A stretch of DNA of 64,000 bases from Molossus alvarezi (lineage: Eukaryota > Chordata > Mammalia > Chiroptera > Molossidae), in assembly GCA_037176705.1 (NCBI GenBank), contig CM073887.1, forward strand, positions 45,074,001 to 45,138,000, given 5' to 3'. The stretch's first letter is position 1. Each line of letters opens with the position of its first letter. The position numbers and the translations under genes were made by a program. Positions 33,041 through 45,699 of this stretch are shown here, piece after piece. Below the pieces are notes generated by a model. The model was given only the letters and a program-made list of their open reading frames with translations. It ran no database searches and had not been told where the DNA came from.

Positions 33041-33082
33041 AAAGCTCACATTAAATAAATGTATTTATTTAATGTGAGCTTT
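33041..33082. other. perfect 20-bp-arm inverted repeat in the FZD3 3' UTR
   Basis: The arm 'aaagctcacattaaataaat' is followed by two bases (gt) and then its exact complement. In the FZD3 transcript it would fold into a near-continuous AU-rich hairpin whose top contains AUUUAUUUA, an AU-rich-element core. Confidence 0.9.
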
Positions 33083-35302
33083 GGGTATTGCATATTATAG
33101 AAAGTGAAATAGCTTGTTAACTATTAATTGTGGAGCCATAAATTTATATAAATAATCCCCCAATTTCACTGTCATACTGAATGAAATACAGCAAAGTTAG
33201 TATTTTCTTAATTTAAAAAATTTTAAATGAGAAGAAACAGCTTTCATAGCTCTTTCAATTAACAAAAAATAAGACAATTTAATAGTTTTTCACTTTTCTT
33301 TTTGTGGCTGGGGGAGAGGGATGGTAGTGGTGATATCTTTATCATGCCACAGTAAACTTCAGTGAGAAAAAAATAAAACTCTCAAAAATAAAATTTGGCA
33401 TTTGAAAATAAAAAAGCAAAAAAGTTGTTTGATTTGGTGTTAAAGATATGTGAAATGGGATAATTCTAGAGAAGTTAAAGTAAAAAGAAAAAGATAACTT
33501 TGATAACTCATAGCTAAGGTAGAAAGAGCAAGAGAAATTCCTGACTAATATTTTCACATCAGAGTCCTTTTTAAATGATTTTAAAAAATAATTTTAAGTT
33601 CACATATAAAGAAAATATATTATTTCAAGTACATTTACACCTCAACTCATTGTAAAGAACTATTGTGTTGTTCTCATCTCAGAAATATAGAATTATTTCA
33701 TATTAAATGTTTCTGCTGACAATAGTAGTTCGGGGGGAAATTATCTGAGGCAGGAATAAGGGAGCAAAGGAAGACATTTATAAATTTCCTTTTCAAAACT
33801 GAGGAGGGGTAAGTAGAGAAATAGAAAAATTATGGATGAATAATATAAATTAAATCATTCTGGGATTATCTGTTTTATCTTATAGGATAACCCATTATCA
33901 ATACCCAGAAAATATTCAAAGAAATGTTTGGACATCAGATTCAAGTTTAACAAATGAAATAAAACATGCAGAGCCAGAAAAATGAAAATAAAGATGTTTT
34001 TAACAGGCGATCAAAATAACATTGTAATATAGGCATGTCTGAATGAGAGCAGATGGACATCTGATTTCATTTCCGGAGGCCTGGAGAGCTGCCTGATTCA
34101 GTGATCTGACCAAAGACAAGGAATCAGTATAACCATAGAAATCGCACCAGAAACCAGTTCACCTTCCTATATCAACTTTCCATTATTCTTCTCTACCCAT
34201 CAGACCACAAACCCAATAACTAGACTGCAAATGTACAAACCAAAGTATTCAAGAGATCGATGAGCTAATGCAGACAATTAGAGCAAAACAATGATCTTTA
34301 AAAGTACTGCAACAGACACCTCTTTGGCCTGGTTCTCAGAAAACACACATCTAAAATAGAATTCTGCTAAGAGATGAACTAATGAAATCACTACATTTTA
34401 TCAGACAGTTAAGGAGGCTTTATGGAAACATCTTATGCACAGCCAGAAAAAATTAAAATAAATCACGTTTTTATCACTAATGATATTTTAAAGCAGGATA
34501 TGTACATGTCCATGGCAATCTGAGAACTGTATTTACTCAATGAATCTAAGAGTAAGAATAATTACTGAAGAGAAAAGATTTAATCCACTGAAATTCCTTT
34601 TAAAATTTAATGTTGGGAAAACCTAATAGCTTTTTAATTGGCTATATAGGCCAGTGTTATTGCTGCTTTGTTCACTGATTTTATCTTGAATGCTGCTTAC
34701 TTAAAGTTTAGGCTAACTAGCTATATTCATATTTAAGAGAACAAAGACCAAAAATTTTATGTCACTATTTTTCTGTATATAAATTTTAGGTGCTTATATT
34801 GTGCTTTAGGAGACTTTTTACATAAAAAAGTCATGTAACCTTTCTTTCACTTTTAAATTTCCTCCTTTAAAATTACTTAAAATCATGAATGGAAAACAAA
34901 GTTAATAACATAACTGAATCCTAGCAATTTAAGAGTATAATGCATTAACAATACAGATTGATCTAGTAAATATAGTTCATGGAAAGAATAAAGAGAATAA
35001 AAGTAAACTCAGAATAATAATTATAAAATGGTCAAGGGGCAACCAAATGAGAGACAGGTGGAATTTGAGACTGACTAATTTAATGCCCTTGTTTCTCTCA
35101 TTTACACATGGGAAAACCCAGGTTCCAAGAGGCAAAACTCCAAAGTTACACAGCTCATTGAAAAGAGAGAGAAAATTAGAAATTAGGTCTCCTGACTCAA
35201 AATTCTGTGGTATTTAAAAATAACATAATGCATTTTTACTAAGCATTAAAATATCTGCCAATTAAGAAAAAAGAATTTAACTTTAAAGATTTCTTTTCTT
35301 TT

Positions 35303-35550
35303 TCTTTTTTTATCGTCACCTGGGGACATTTTTTCATTTTTTGTTCAGATAGAGCAGGAGGGAGAGAGAGGAAGAGAGAGAGAGAGAAATATCGACGTGA
35401 CAGGTACACATCGAGTGGCTGCCACCCACACGACCCAAACAGGGCCGGGGACAAAGTGCAACTGAGGTACATGCCCTCAGTGGGAACCAAACCCGGGTCT
35501 CTCTGGACCACAGGCCAACGCTCTAACCGCTGAGCCAAACTGGCCAGGGC
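35303..35550 (-). mobile_element. Ves SINE, sense in FZD3 3' UTR
   Basis: Complete copy ending 'aactggccagggc'. It lies in the same orientation as the FZD3 transcript. Confidence 0.93.
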
Positions 35551-35931
35551 TCAAGTTTTATTTCCTTTTAAGCCAATAAGTAAAACACACACAAAAAGTA
35601 TTTCCAAGTTAACAGTACAAACAAGATGACTTATATAACAAAAATCTCAGGGCAATAATAATGCAGTGCAGCCTACTTCAGGAAATATAATAAAATAACA
35701 AGCTTGAAAAATATCAGTCTTATAAATACTGTTACTAGTGAATGGTAATTACCAAAATAATGGAATATTGAATCTTCAAAATCTGAATTACAAGGTAGAA
35801 AACTTGTTTCTCTGTCAGGTTAAACTGGTGACAGTGGCCAATAACATGGGAATAAATTATGAGCAATGTTATCATACCAATGAAAATGTCCAAGAAAGGA
35901 CATGACAAATTTCCTAAGACAGGTGATTCTT

Positions 35932-35953
35932 AAAAAAAAAAAAAAAAAAAAAA
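35932..35953 (+). repeat. A22 homopolymer
   Basis: Uninterrupted A-run. On the FZD3 transcript it is a U-run. Confidence 0.9.
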
Positions 35954-36442
35954 TCTGAAGGAAATCATCCTTTAATGCATTTAAATAGAGTGAATTACTC
36001 TTAGAGGAAGTACCATTGTAGTGGTATGGCATCTGACTAAAATATAAGTGAAACTTTATATAGCAACAAAATTTTACTAATTAGAGATGAGAGAATAAGA
36101 AATAGGCTTATTAACTAATTATATTAAATCTTTATAAATCAACCAAAATAGTAATGTCTACAGAGATGGCTGGGCAGACCTTAACGTTTTTTCCTAGATT
36201 TTGGATCCTGAGAGAAAATTATAATCCTATATGAATTTGGCTATTAAAGAAGTCTAGGATTAAAATTAAATTAGGAAAAAACTTCAGGAGACTGATTACA
36301 GTCAGGTGGAAGGTAAGGAATGCTTGGTCTTCCTAGCCCTTTCCCAAAACTCACATAACTGGAATAAAAAAGAAGGAAAGAGAATTAAATTATGAAGAGA
36401 TGTCAAGATTATTTTTTCATAAAAAATAGACAGAAATGATTT

Positions 36443-36682
36443 GCCCTGTCCGGTTTGGCTCAGTGGTTAGAGCGTCGGCCCATGGACTGAAGGGTCTCCA
36501 GCTCAATTCCCGGTCACAGGCATGTACCTGGGTTGTAGGTTTGATCCTTTGCCCTAGTGGGGGTCGTGCAGGAGGCAGCCAATCAGTGTGTCTCTCTTAC
36601 ATCGATGTTTACCCCCCCCCCTTCCACTCTATCTAAAATCAATGGAAAAGTATCCTCGGGTCAGGATTAACAAAAACAAAAA
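36443..36682 (+). mobile_element. Ves SINE, antisense in FZD3 3' UTR
   Basis: Head 'gccctgtccggtttggctca', a C-run in the body ('accccccccccttcc') and tail 'tcctcgggtcaggat'. It is inverted relative to the copy at 35303. Confidence 0.92.
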
Positions 36683-37309
36683 AAGAAATTAAAAAAAATA
36701 TGGGTTCCTTTGCAAAACTTGTTCTATGAAGATGATCCTTACCTTTTATGCAGTTTTTTAAATTATATATATATAAATATAAACAATTAAGATAATAACT
36801 TAAAAAGTAAAGTTTTGCAGTGATAAAAACCAATAAGTTACAGTAATCATTTTTTAAAACCTTGTTCTTAACCAGAAAGAATTAGGTACATGAAAGTCAT
36901 CAAAGAAAAAAAAAGTGATAAGGCCTATACTACTCTATATTTTTCTTACAAATTTCAGTAAAGTCAAGCAATTTTATATAGTAATTACATATCAAAGGTA
37001 TCATAAAATGGAGATCCCTAATTTCTGTTGAAAGTGACCTACAAATTCACTGTGTAAGATTTGAGAGCGCGCCGGAGCATAGCATATATTAAAGAGCCAA
37101 CACAATTTAAGGGCACAGCTACTCTTGAAAAACAACCTCATTTTTAAAAGGATAACTGGATTGTTGATTCAAAGATGGTACCACATGAATACTGGTCTAT
37201 ATTGCCTATTTTGTTGTTATTGCTATATACCCTGAAGACCACATCCTTGTCTTCTACAACCCCCAAATTCTAACAGAAACATATAAGTAGAGCAATTTAT
37301 AGATTACAA

Positions 37310-37490
37310 AGCACTATAGTACATGTTACCTCATTTGATCCTCACAATATCCTGTGAGGTAAGTTGGGACCAAAAATGGCCTTATCCTCATTTTACACTG
37401 AAGAAACTGAGACTAAGAGAAATTAAATGACCTGTCAAGTTCACATCATAATTATGGGTCTTCGAATTCCAAGCCCAGTGGAATTTTTAT
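37310..37490 (-). repeat. MIR
   Basis: 'cctcatttgatcctcacaat', 'cctcattttacactgaagaaactgag' split by a few changes, 'ttcgaattccaagcccagtg': reverse-strand MIR. Confidence 0.85.
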
Positions 37491-37952
37491 TACACTAGAC
37501 TATGTAAGTCATCCAAGTATGATAATACATATAAATGTACCTTTGGCATGTCAAAAGTATTATAAATATCATCAGACTGAAATTCTGGTATATTAATATT
37601 TTCTAAGCTTCAGCCAATGGTACTCTATTTTATAAAAAAAAAATTAAGTAGTTTATTTTATTTCATAGGGCTATAGCCTAAACCAAGACAGTTACAATTT
37701 CAGTTATTCCCAGTTATTATCACAAGGAAACTAATGAGGTAGGTTAAAATGTTGAAAAAAATTTTCTAATTTGAAGAGATTCTTAGAAATTTTATAGATC
37801 AGCTCTAAGAAGCAACAGAAAAAAATCATTACGAATAAAGGTTTGCTTGAATATTTATTCACCCAAATAATACACAAAGATCTAACTTCACATAAAACCA
37901 AAAAGAGTCTAAATATTTCCAAGAATAGCTTTCACCTTTAAAAATTAATATA

Positions 37953-38178
37953 GCCCAGCCGGTGTGGCTCAATGGTTGAGTGTCGACCCGTGCACTGAGA
38001 GGTTGCCGGTTCGATTCCTGGTCGGGGCACATGCCCAGGTTGTGGGCCGGGTCCCCAGCGGCGGACAGGCAGGAGGTGGCCAGTTGATGTTCTTTCTCAT
38101 CAATGTTTCTATCTCTCTCTCTCCCTCTCACTTCCTCTCTCAAAAATCAATAAAGAAGGAAAAACATTTTTTTTTTTT
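37953..38178 (+). mobile_element. Ves-related SINE in FZD3 3' UTR
   Basis: Head 'gcccagccggtgtggctca', 'cggttcgattcctggtcgg', tail 'aaaaatcaataaagaagg'. Confidence 0.92.
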
Positions 38179-39699
38179 AAAAATGAGTATGTGTTGGTAC
38201 GAGTTTGGATATATATTTCTTTAATTTAAGTAGTAATATGTACGGTTACTATATAAGAAGTAAGCTTCATTTGGTACAATTCACTTGTTGTTTTGGTAAA
38301 GCAGACCTCATTTCACTTAGTTAAAATTCAGATACTTCAAACTTTTTTGAAGTTAGACTCACTACTAGGGTAAAAGTGAGTTGTATGACATGAGTTATTC
38401 ATTCATTTATTTACTGAGAAACTTACTATTTACTAAGCCCTGTGCTAGTTATTGAGTTATTAATCAACTGTTCTTTGAAACTAATTACTATTTTGAGCTT
38501 AATATTGTTTTGGATCTTTTAATTACTGAATAAATTAAATTAAATACAATATTGGTGAAATCAAAGTACTTTTTGAAAACCTTTTGATTATATATTAACA
38601 TTTCAGAGAGCACTATTATTTTCTCAGTTGTCAGCAGAACAAACAAAACACTAAACATTATCATATGCCAATCACAACACAAATTAAAGTTAAACATATG
38701 CTTAAGAAAGCTGTCCAGACTTGCTCAAGTTGGTTTAAGCTAGTTGAAACTTGAAATGACTGATTTGCTACATATAGTTCTTCAACAGTCTCTTAAAAAA
38801 AATTAATTTGGAGCACTAGTTTGATAAATAACAGGGCCCAAACTGAATACTGTTATTCAAAACAATGAATTAACAATATTAAGTAAATTTTGTGGAACAA
38901 AATAAAGATACTGGAAGTAACTGAAATGTAATATAGCATTTACATAAATATCAACAGTTATTTTAATAGAGAAGATGCAATGAATACATAAAATCAGGAA
39001 GCACAAAAAATATTTTCACAGTGATGTTCACTTAACTGTCTATACTTGGCCACTTGTACAAGAAAACCAATTAACATTTTGGCAAATGATAATAAAATGC
39101 AGATGGCAATGACTGACAACATCTTTGAGCTCAAACTGGTAACTTCTACTTATTTTTGTTTCTGAATGTTTGTGTTGGTCCTCTCATGCTGTTCTCAGGA
39201 GAGATTCTCAGACAAAAGCCTCATGAATTACTAATTTATCTCCGAATTATTATAAAATTAGCCTTCAGAAAAAAGGTTTACTAAATGTCACTTATGATGG
39301 AATTCACACTCTGTCTTGAGCACTGACTCTAGTTCTAAGGAGAAAGACCATGAAGACAGAGGAGGGGGAAAAAACATTTTGGGCCAAATATTTAAATATA
39401 TTTTATAAAGAATCAATAAAAATATTAATATATATGTACTTTGAAAGAAACAACATGATATACAGATTACTACCAGAAAACTGACTTTTGTGCCCGATAA
39501 AAGCTACTTTTTCAACACCTAATTTTTTGGTACTTTTTGTTTAAAAAAAAAAAAAAAGAGTAAAAGTACACATGAATTAAATACATGTCAGGGAATGTAC
39601 TATAGTAGCCATCAGATAAATCTCTTACATCCTCAATAATCTTAATCCCTTATAGTTATGATTTCCAGTTTTCAAAGAGCTGTCATATGATTTTTCATT

Positions 39700-39840
39700 T
39701 GATCCCTATTTGACAACTTTATGAGGTAGGTATTTATCTTCTATATTCATTTGCAAACAAAGGAACTGAAGCTCAGAGAAGTTGACTTTATAAAGGTTAA
39801 AGCCAGCATATGACAAAGCCAGGCCTCTCTGGAGTCTAGA
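39700..39840 (-). repeat. MIR
   Basis: 'actttatgaggtaggtattt ... aggaactgaagctcagagaag ... gacaaagccaggcc'. Confidence 0.8.
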
Positions 39841-40109
39841 ATATTTTTTAAGGTGTCATTCTTGGATTACCTGCATAAGAATCACCAGTGGTATTTTTAT
39901 AACTAGAGATTTTAAAGTCTTACTACCTTTGAGTTACAGAATAAGAATCCTTAGGAGTGGGGTCACCATTCCACATTTTATAATGGACAAAGAAAGTGGA
40001 GAACAAGTGTATCAGGTAATGATGTAAACGTGTAATATTGAGTGCAGCTAGATTTTCATGTGATATAATGAAGATGCCATCAGATCATCATCAGGGGCAA
40101 GTTAGTTTA

Positions 40110-40262
40110 AAACAGCTGCAGCCTGGCTACAGATTAGAAGCACCTGGAAAGAGTCTTAAAAAAATGACAACTACCAATTCTCATCTCAATGAGAGGAAGG
40201 CGTTGAGCATCAGAGGTTCCCCAAGTGATTCTTACCTGTAGTCAGGGTTGAGGACATGCTTG
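40110..40262 (+). repeat. MER5-like hAT MITE
   Basis: 'cagcctggctacagattagaagcacctgg' (broken by substitutions) through 'ccaagtgattcttacctgtag' and 'cagggttgagga' fits a MER5-group element. Confidence 0.6.
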
Positions 40263-41586
40263 TTTAAAATGTTTTTCTATATAATATATCCAGCATCTTC
40301 CAGAATTTTTCTTTCCCTTCTGATAAATTTCATGCCTAATAAAGTTACCAGTTGTTATTGTAAATTATTTAAATATTACAAGACAAAATGTCAAACATTT
40401 TTGAGTTGATATTTTTAAGATTACAAGATACTTCACAGTAAGACTAATCATGCTTCATTTAGTTACAATGATTTTCAGCTACCCCAAATAAATGACCACT
40501 TTGGACTTAGGTTATATATATTTTAGCTATGAACGAGACTTATCCAGAATCTGAATATAAGGGTTCTGGGGGCAATAGCAGTAGCCTATTTGCTACTGGG
40601 CAATGCAAGTACAATCAACTCATTGATAGGAGGACCTGGATGCCAAGATCTGGTGGCTTTGGCAAGATCACATCTCACTGTAGAAAAATACAACAATGAA
40701 TACAGAGAAAACACTTTGCCATTTTGTAACTGTGGTTACCACAAAAAAACCTTATGTGTGATGCTTATCTTATTACATGCCTCCACAGAATAGATATGAA
40801 CATAAAATTATCTATGAATTAATACTACTACATGGGAAAAGATGGCTACAAATTATTTTTCCATCATGCATATGGATAAGTTATAAAAACACTGCCAGTA
40901 AAAGTAATATTTACAAAAGTAATAAAAACAGCTTAATTATAGGGAAAAAAATGCCCAATGATATTCTTAATCCTGTATCTGGATAAAATTTATTTTGATA
41001 GAATTTTGAAAGAGCCTTCAACAAACTAATCAGATTCTTCTGTTGATCTTATATTCTATTAGCTAAAATACCCTTGCTGATTTATCAAATGCTCCTACAG
41101 TTTAAAACCAGTTCTTTTTCACTTAGTGGAAATAAAACTATAAAGTCTTACCATTCATCTGAGAAATAAACCTTGCATAGAAAATTCTTTAATTCTGAAA
41201 TTTTGTTTTATTAACAGAACCACCAGAATGTTATCTCACAACTTGTTGATATTATACGAAAGTTCACTACAAAGCAGTCACCACACATTTAGGATTTTCT
41301 AAATATAAAATAGTGTATTTATAAAAATGCTTACCAGACAAATAATTATCTCTTTATAACCTAGAAATAAGAATTATTTATGTGATAATATAATTCTTAG
41401 CATTTTGGATGCCTTGAGTTCCAAGTTTGATACAATATAAAAAGCAAAAATTTACTTTTCCAATGGACACAATCTGCACCTGACTGAACGCATGACAACA
41501 GTGAGTTACAGCAGTCAGTCATGCAAAGGCAAAGAATAAAATCTGCTTTTTAAACGGCACAAATTTTCCACCTTAGACAGGACAAT

Positions 41587-41800
41587 TTAAGCACTGGTTC
41601 CATCTTCTTCAATAACTCGATTCATGCTGGTGCCATGTGTGATGTGAGTCATAGGGTTACTACTGAGATCTCGGATACTGCTATGTCGCGACTGTTCATT
41701 GAGCCGATGAGAACTACTGTGCCTGGAGTGGTCCGTTAGTCGTGACATGCTGCCATGAGGTAGTCTCTCTTCCATTCCTCTGTAACTGCAGGGAGTGTAC
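41587..41800 (-). CDS. FZD3: Frizzled-3, last coding exon (C-terminal tail)
   Basis: Encodes the final 70 residues plus TAA (41587-41589), from YTPCSYRGMEERLPHG to RVIEEDGTSA, the C-terminus I recognise as FZD3. A 'tatattag' acceptor (AG at 41802-41801) precedes it. The first base completes an AGG codon begun in the exon at 49029-49262, so the reading frame is continuous. This cytoplasmic tail is rich in Ser, His and Arg, as expected of the phosphorylated Frizzled-3 tail. FZD3 is a seven-pass Wnt receptor acting mainly in planar-cell-polarity and axon guidance. It lacks the PDZ-type ETxV end of some other Frizzleds. Confidence 0.96.
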
Positions 41801-42514
41801 CTAATATAGGAGAGTTTATTTTGAAGTGGGTAATAGAACACACTAGAAAAACAAACACTAAAATTTTTCATGAAAATGCTGCATTAAGTGAAATAATTAG
41901 GAAACCAACAGTGAAAAAGTAACAACCACCTTTGATGATTTATAGTAATTTCTTTAACACTGTAGAATTATTCATATGGTTAACCAAAAAAAAAAAAAAA
42001 AAGGAAAGAAAATCTACTCATTAAATTCACAATTAAGGTCCTATTCTTTGCAAAAGGACAGAAGCTAAGGTTAACTTTTCTCATTCAAATGAGTTTTGGG
42101 TTATGGGGTGATTTCAGGAAGAGATGGGACAATAGAGGAAATATGGCACTGACTCAAAGAATCTAGAAAATTGGTTATAATCAGAAGTACAGCAACTCAA
42201 ATTTTACTACAACTAGGAAGAGGGGGCATATAAAATTAGAGGATAAATTAGCGTAACCAAAAAGAAAAAAAAAGGTGAATGAATTGGCAAGCAACAAGGA
42301 CAGTATGTGCTGAGAGCTTCTTTCCAGATAACCCAGTTAACTGTTGAATTAACTACTGTAAATGGTCTTATTAACTTTTCCTCAGGGCTATGAGGATGAT
42401 ATGCTATTTCATAGAAGGTACATCTACTTAAATTCACATAACACCATCCTGATACACTATAACTTATATTCCTGCTAAAGCAAATTCTCTCAGTACCCCT
42501 AACCAAAGACACAC

Positions 42515-42574
42515 CTTTTGATTATGTCAACTGGGCTACGCTGTTTTGCAGGCAGTCTCTCCTCCATCATTGTA
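42515..42574 (-). other. candidate alternative FZD3 cassette exon
   Basis: On the minus strand a pyrimidine-rich acceptor ('ccactgctgcctttctag') leads into a short open stretch ended by AAAAG|gtgtgt. Using the second AG (42576-42575), 60 nt insert 20 codons in frame: STMMEERLPAKQRSPVDIIK. Using the first AG (42581-42580), 65 nt give an immediate TAA. Its MEERLP is shared with the terminal exon (16 of 18 bases match). I do not know this exon from other mammals. It may be a cryptic or pseudo-exon. Confidence 0.3.
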
Positions 42575-43057
42575 CTTATCTAGAAAGGCAGCAGTGGGGA
42601 GCTGTTCAATTTTCTTTTATTGTAATCCTGACTCACTGAGCCCCCACCAGAGGTAAAAAAAACTCACACTCATATGTACACCTTTTTGTAAAAAATACTT
42701 AATTTAGGATAACAAAGCTCAAAGAAAATTTAATTGAATATAATTTATATCTTTAATTAGTATATTAAATTTTAAGTAATGTTTCTAAAAATATAAAAGA
42801 ACACAGCAGGCCATTTCTTTTTATAATAGTCATCAAAAGAACTAATCATAAGTAGAGAAGACCTATTGGCTGTCAAAGCATTCATTTATCATTCCTTCAT
42901 AATTATAACAAATTTCATGACTCAATATGAATCATTTATAAAACTGAAAGATTTTAAAGACTGATTCATGCACTACTGAGATCTACTTTTACAGCAATGC
43001 TTGTTAAAGAATGTTTTCATTAGATCACAGGTTTAAAAACTGAAAAGTCATTTTAAA

Positions 43058-43281
43058 TATTTTTTCTTTGTTGATTTTAGAGAGGAAGGGAGACAGAGGG
43101 AGAGAGAGATAGAAACAGAGATGAGAGAGAACAACGACTAGCTGCCTCCTGCATGCCCCCCACTGGGGATTGGGCCTACAACGTGGGCATGTGCCCAGAC
43201 CGGGAATCGAACTGGAGAATCGAACTGGTGACCTCTTGGTGCATGGGTTGACACTTAACCACTGAGCAACACTGGCTGGGC
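43058..43281 (-). mobile_element. Ves-related SINE with 17-bp TSD
   Basis: 'tgaaaagtcattttaaa' (43041-43057) and 'tgaaaagtccttttaaa' (43282-43298). The head contains a local duplication of 'gaatcgaactgg'. Confidence 0.93.
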
Positions 43282-43309
43282 TGAAAAGTCCTTTTAAAAT
43301 GATAAAAGA

Positions 43310-43563
43310 GCCCTGGCCGGTTTGGCTCAAGAGCATGGGCCCACAGGCCTGCGGACCAAGGAGTCATGAGTTCGATTCCGGTTAAGGGCACGTACCTTGG
43401 TTGCAATTCGTGCACAGCCTTAGTTGGGACAACATGCAGGAGGGAGCCACTCGAGGTGTCCTTTTCATGTCATGTTTCTCTCTCTCTCTCATCCTCCCCA
43501 CTCCCCCACCCCCACTCTATCTGAACAAAAATGGAGAAATGTCCTTGGGTGAGGACAAAAAAA
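43310..43563 (+). mobile_element. Ves SINE
   Basis: The head is altered: 'ggtttggctcaagagcatggg' replaces the normal 'cagcggttagagcg' part. TSD approximately 'aaaatgataaaaga' / 'aaaaagataaaagc'. Confidence 0.88.
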
Positions 43564-43591
43564 AAGATAAAAGCAAGCATGAATGCATGAA

Positions 43592-43828
43592 TTTTTTTTT
43601 TAAATCCTCACCTGAGGATATTTTTCCACGTATATTCAGATAGAGTGGGAGGGAGGAAGAGAGACAGAAACATCCATGGAGACAGACACATTAACTGGTT
43701 GCCTCCTGCACGACCCCCACCAGGGCCGGGGACCAAACCGCAACTGAAGTACTGCCCTTGGCCGGAATCAAACTGACTCTTTGGTTCATGGGCCAACCCT
43801 CTAACTGCTGAGCCAAACTGGCCAGGGC
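43592..43828 (-). mobile_element. Ves SINE
   Basis: Ends 'aactggccagggc'. It lies tail-to-tail with the copy at 43310, separated by about 28 bp, so the pair is a close inverted repeat. Confidence 0.92.
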
Positions 43829-44965
43829 TTGTTTCCAATTTTAAATTTGATTTGTATGTTTTGGTAAAATAATTACAATGTTAATTGAAAATATTTCAGA
43901 ATGAACTTGTTATTCTATTATTATTTTGCATAATAATTATCACCCTAAACTGAGTGATTTTCTCCAAATATGATCTGCCAGATAATTTGAAGATCTTTCA
44001 CCTCTCAATGACTTCATAAGTATCTGTTTCAAATAAATATGGCAAATGAAAAAACACAATAGAATCTGATACAGCTCTAGGAATAATATCAAAGTAATTA
44101 AAAGAAAACCACACAAACCACTATTTAAAATATGAATTGGGTATTTTCTAAAATGAAAGCTAAGTCTTTGAGTTACAAATATGACTCAAAGAATATATTT
44201 TTCATAGAAAAAATTACTACATTGACTTCTTGTGTCTAATTAAGTAAAATAGGTGGCTAGCCACAAAATTCTAGAATATAAACAACTCGCACATGGATAA
44301 TTAGGAATCAACTACATAGAAAAAGAAATTTAATTATAGTATTTAATCTCAATTGTATATGTGGGAATTACCAAGTTTATTTATCGTTTGACAATCATTT
44401 AAAGCACTGTGGCCATTTAATATACAATATGAAAATGTACATTAATCTTAATATAAGCTTAGGCAAAACAATTAGGATGGTTAATTTGCTGAAAAGATAA
44501 TATGGTGTGTTCCAAAGTCAAATCAAAGAAACCTGAAAATGATTTACTCCTTGATTCTCTATATTATTTGCTACCATTAATATAAATAATTCAAGCCATC
44601 GTAATTTCACTAGTATCTCATTATACATTCCCTAGCTTTCCCTTGTTGTCACCTACTTTTACTATACTACTCACACATTCCAAAACCTCTACCTACCTAC
44701 TCATCCACTTGCTTTTCTACCCATCTTCTCATCTAACAACCAAGTACTTATTCTTTGAAGTTGCCATACATGTGTAAGAGTATTTACCTAAGTGTATTTT
44801 ATTTTACATAGCACTGAGATCAATAATTATCCATCAAGAAGGCAGGACTAGAGTATTGAGAAGCAGGTATGTTTGTGTGTGTGATATCTCAAGAAACCAT
44901 GACATGATGAGAAAAAGATGGCCAAAAGATAGTGTTAACAAGTAGACTTAAAACTGACTGATACA

Positions 44966-45170
44966 GCCCAGCTGGTGTGGCTCAGTGGATTGAGCACTGT
45001 CCCATGGACTGAGAAGTCCTGGTTTAATCCCTGGTCAGGGCACATGCATGGGTTGTGGGCTTGAACCTTGGTGGGGGTGTGCAGGAGGCAGCTGATTGAT
45101 GTGTTTCTGTCTCTCCCTTCCTCTCTCTCTAAAATTTCAGTTTAAAAAATGTTAAAAAAAAAAAACAAAA
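44966..45170 (+). mobile_element. Ves-related SINE with TSD
   Basis: Head 'gcccagctggtgtggctcag'. 'aaactgactgata' before and 'aacctgactgatg' after. Confidence 0.9.
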
Positions 45171-45699
45171 AACCTGACTGATGAAAAAGCAATTTCCACG
45201 AGGTGGCTTTCGCAATTATTAACATCCTTGTTTAGAGTTTAGGTTCAATGTGGTCTGAGGTTCTGGGTATGACAGAGTCTTACCGTATGAGTGTTTATGC
45301 ACCCCATTATAGAACACCCTTAGTAGGCTGTCATTATAGTTCTGGGCTCCAAATTTCTGGGAAATGCTCACAATATTTCTAAAGTCATTAGTTTTTCAAT
45401 ACATTTGTCTCCTAATATATATATATGCCTAGCACCGTGCTAGACACTGTGGGAGAAATACAGAGATGATTGTCACCTAGTTCTCATTCTCCAGAAGCTG
45501 CCAACTTAGCTGAGGAAAGACACTGTATTGAAAATAGGTCATACCAAAAAAATGATTAAAAAGCAATTAATTAACTGCCATGGGTATGGGAATTAAGTAA
45601 ATCTTAAAGGATGAGTATGATTTTGATTAAGCAGAGAGGTAGAAAAGGCCATTACAGGAAGTTATAATCTATCCTCTGGATTCCATGACATTATATATA

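Larger units (their letters stand above)
30705..41586 (-). other. FZD3: FZD3 3' untranslated region (inferred)
   Basis: From the FZD3 stop to the AATAAA cluster there are about 10.9 kb of AT-rich, ORF-poor DNA with far fewer repeats than the flanks: three SINEs, two MIRs and one MER5-like piece. FZD3 mRNAs are known for a very long 3' UTR, so I treat the whole block as part of the terminal exon. The exact cleavage site and any earlier poly(A) sites are inference. Confidence 0.65.
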
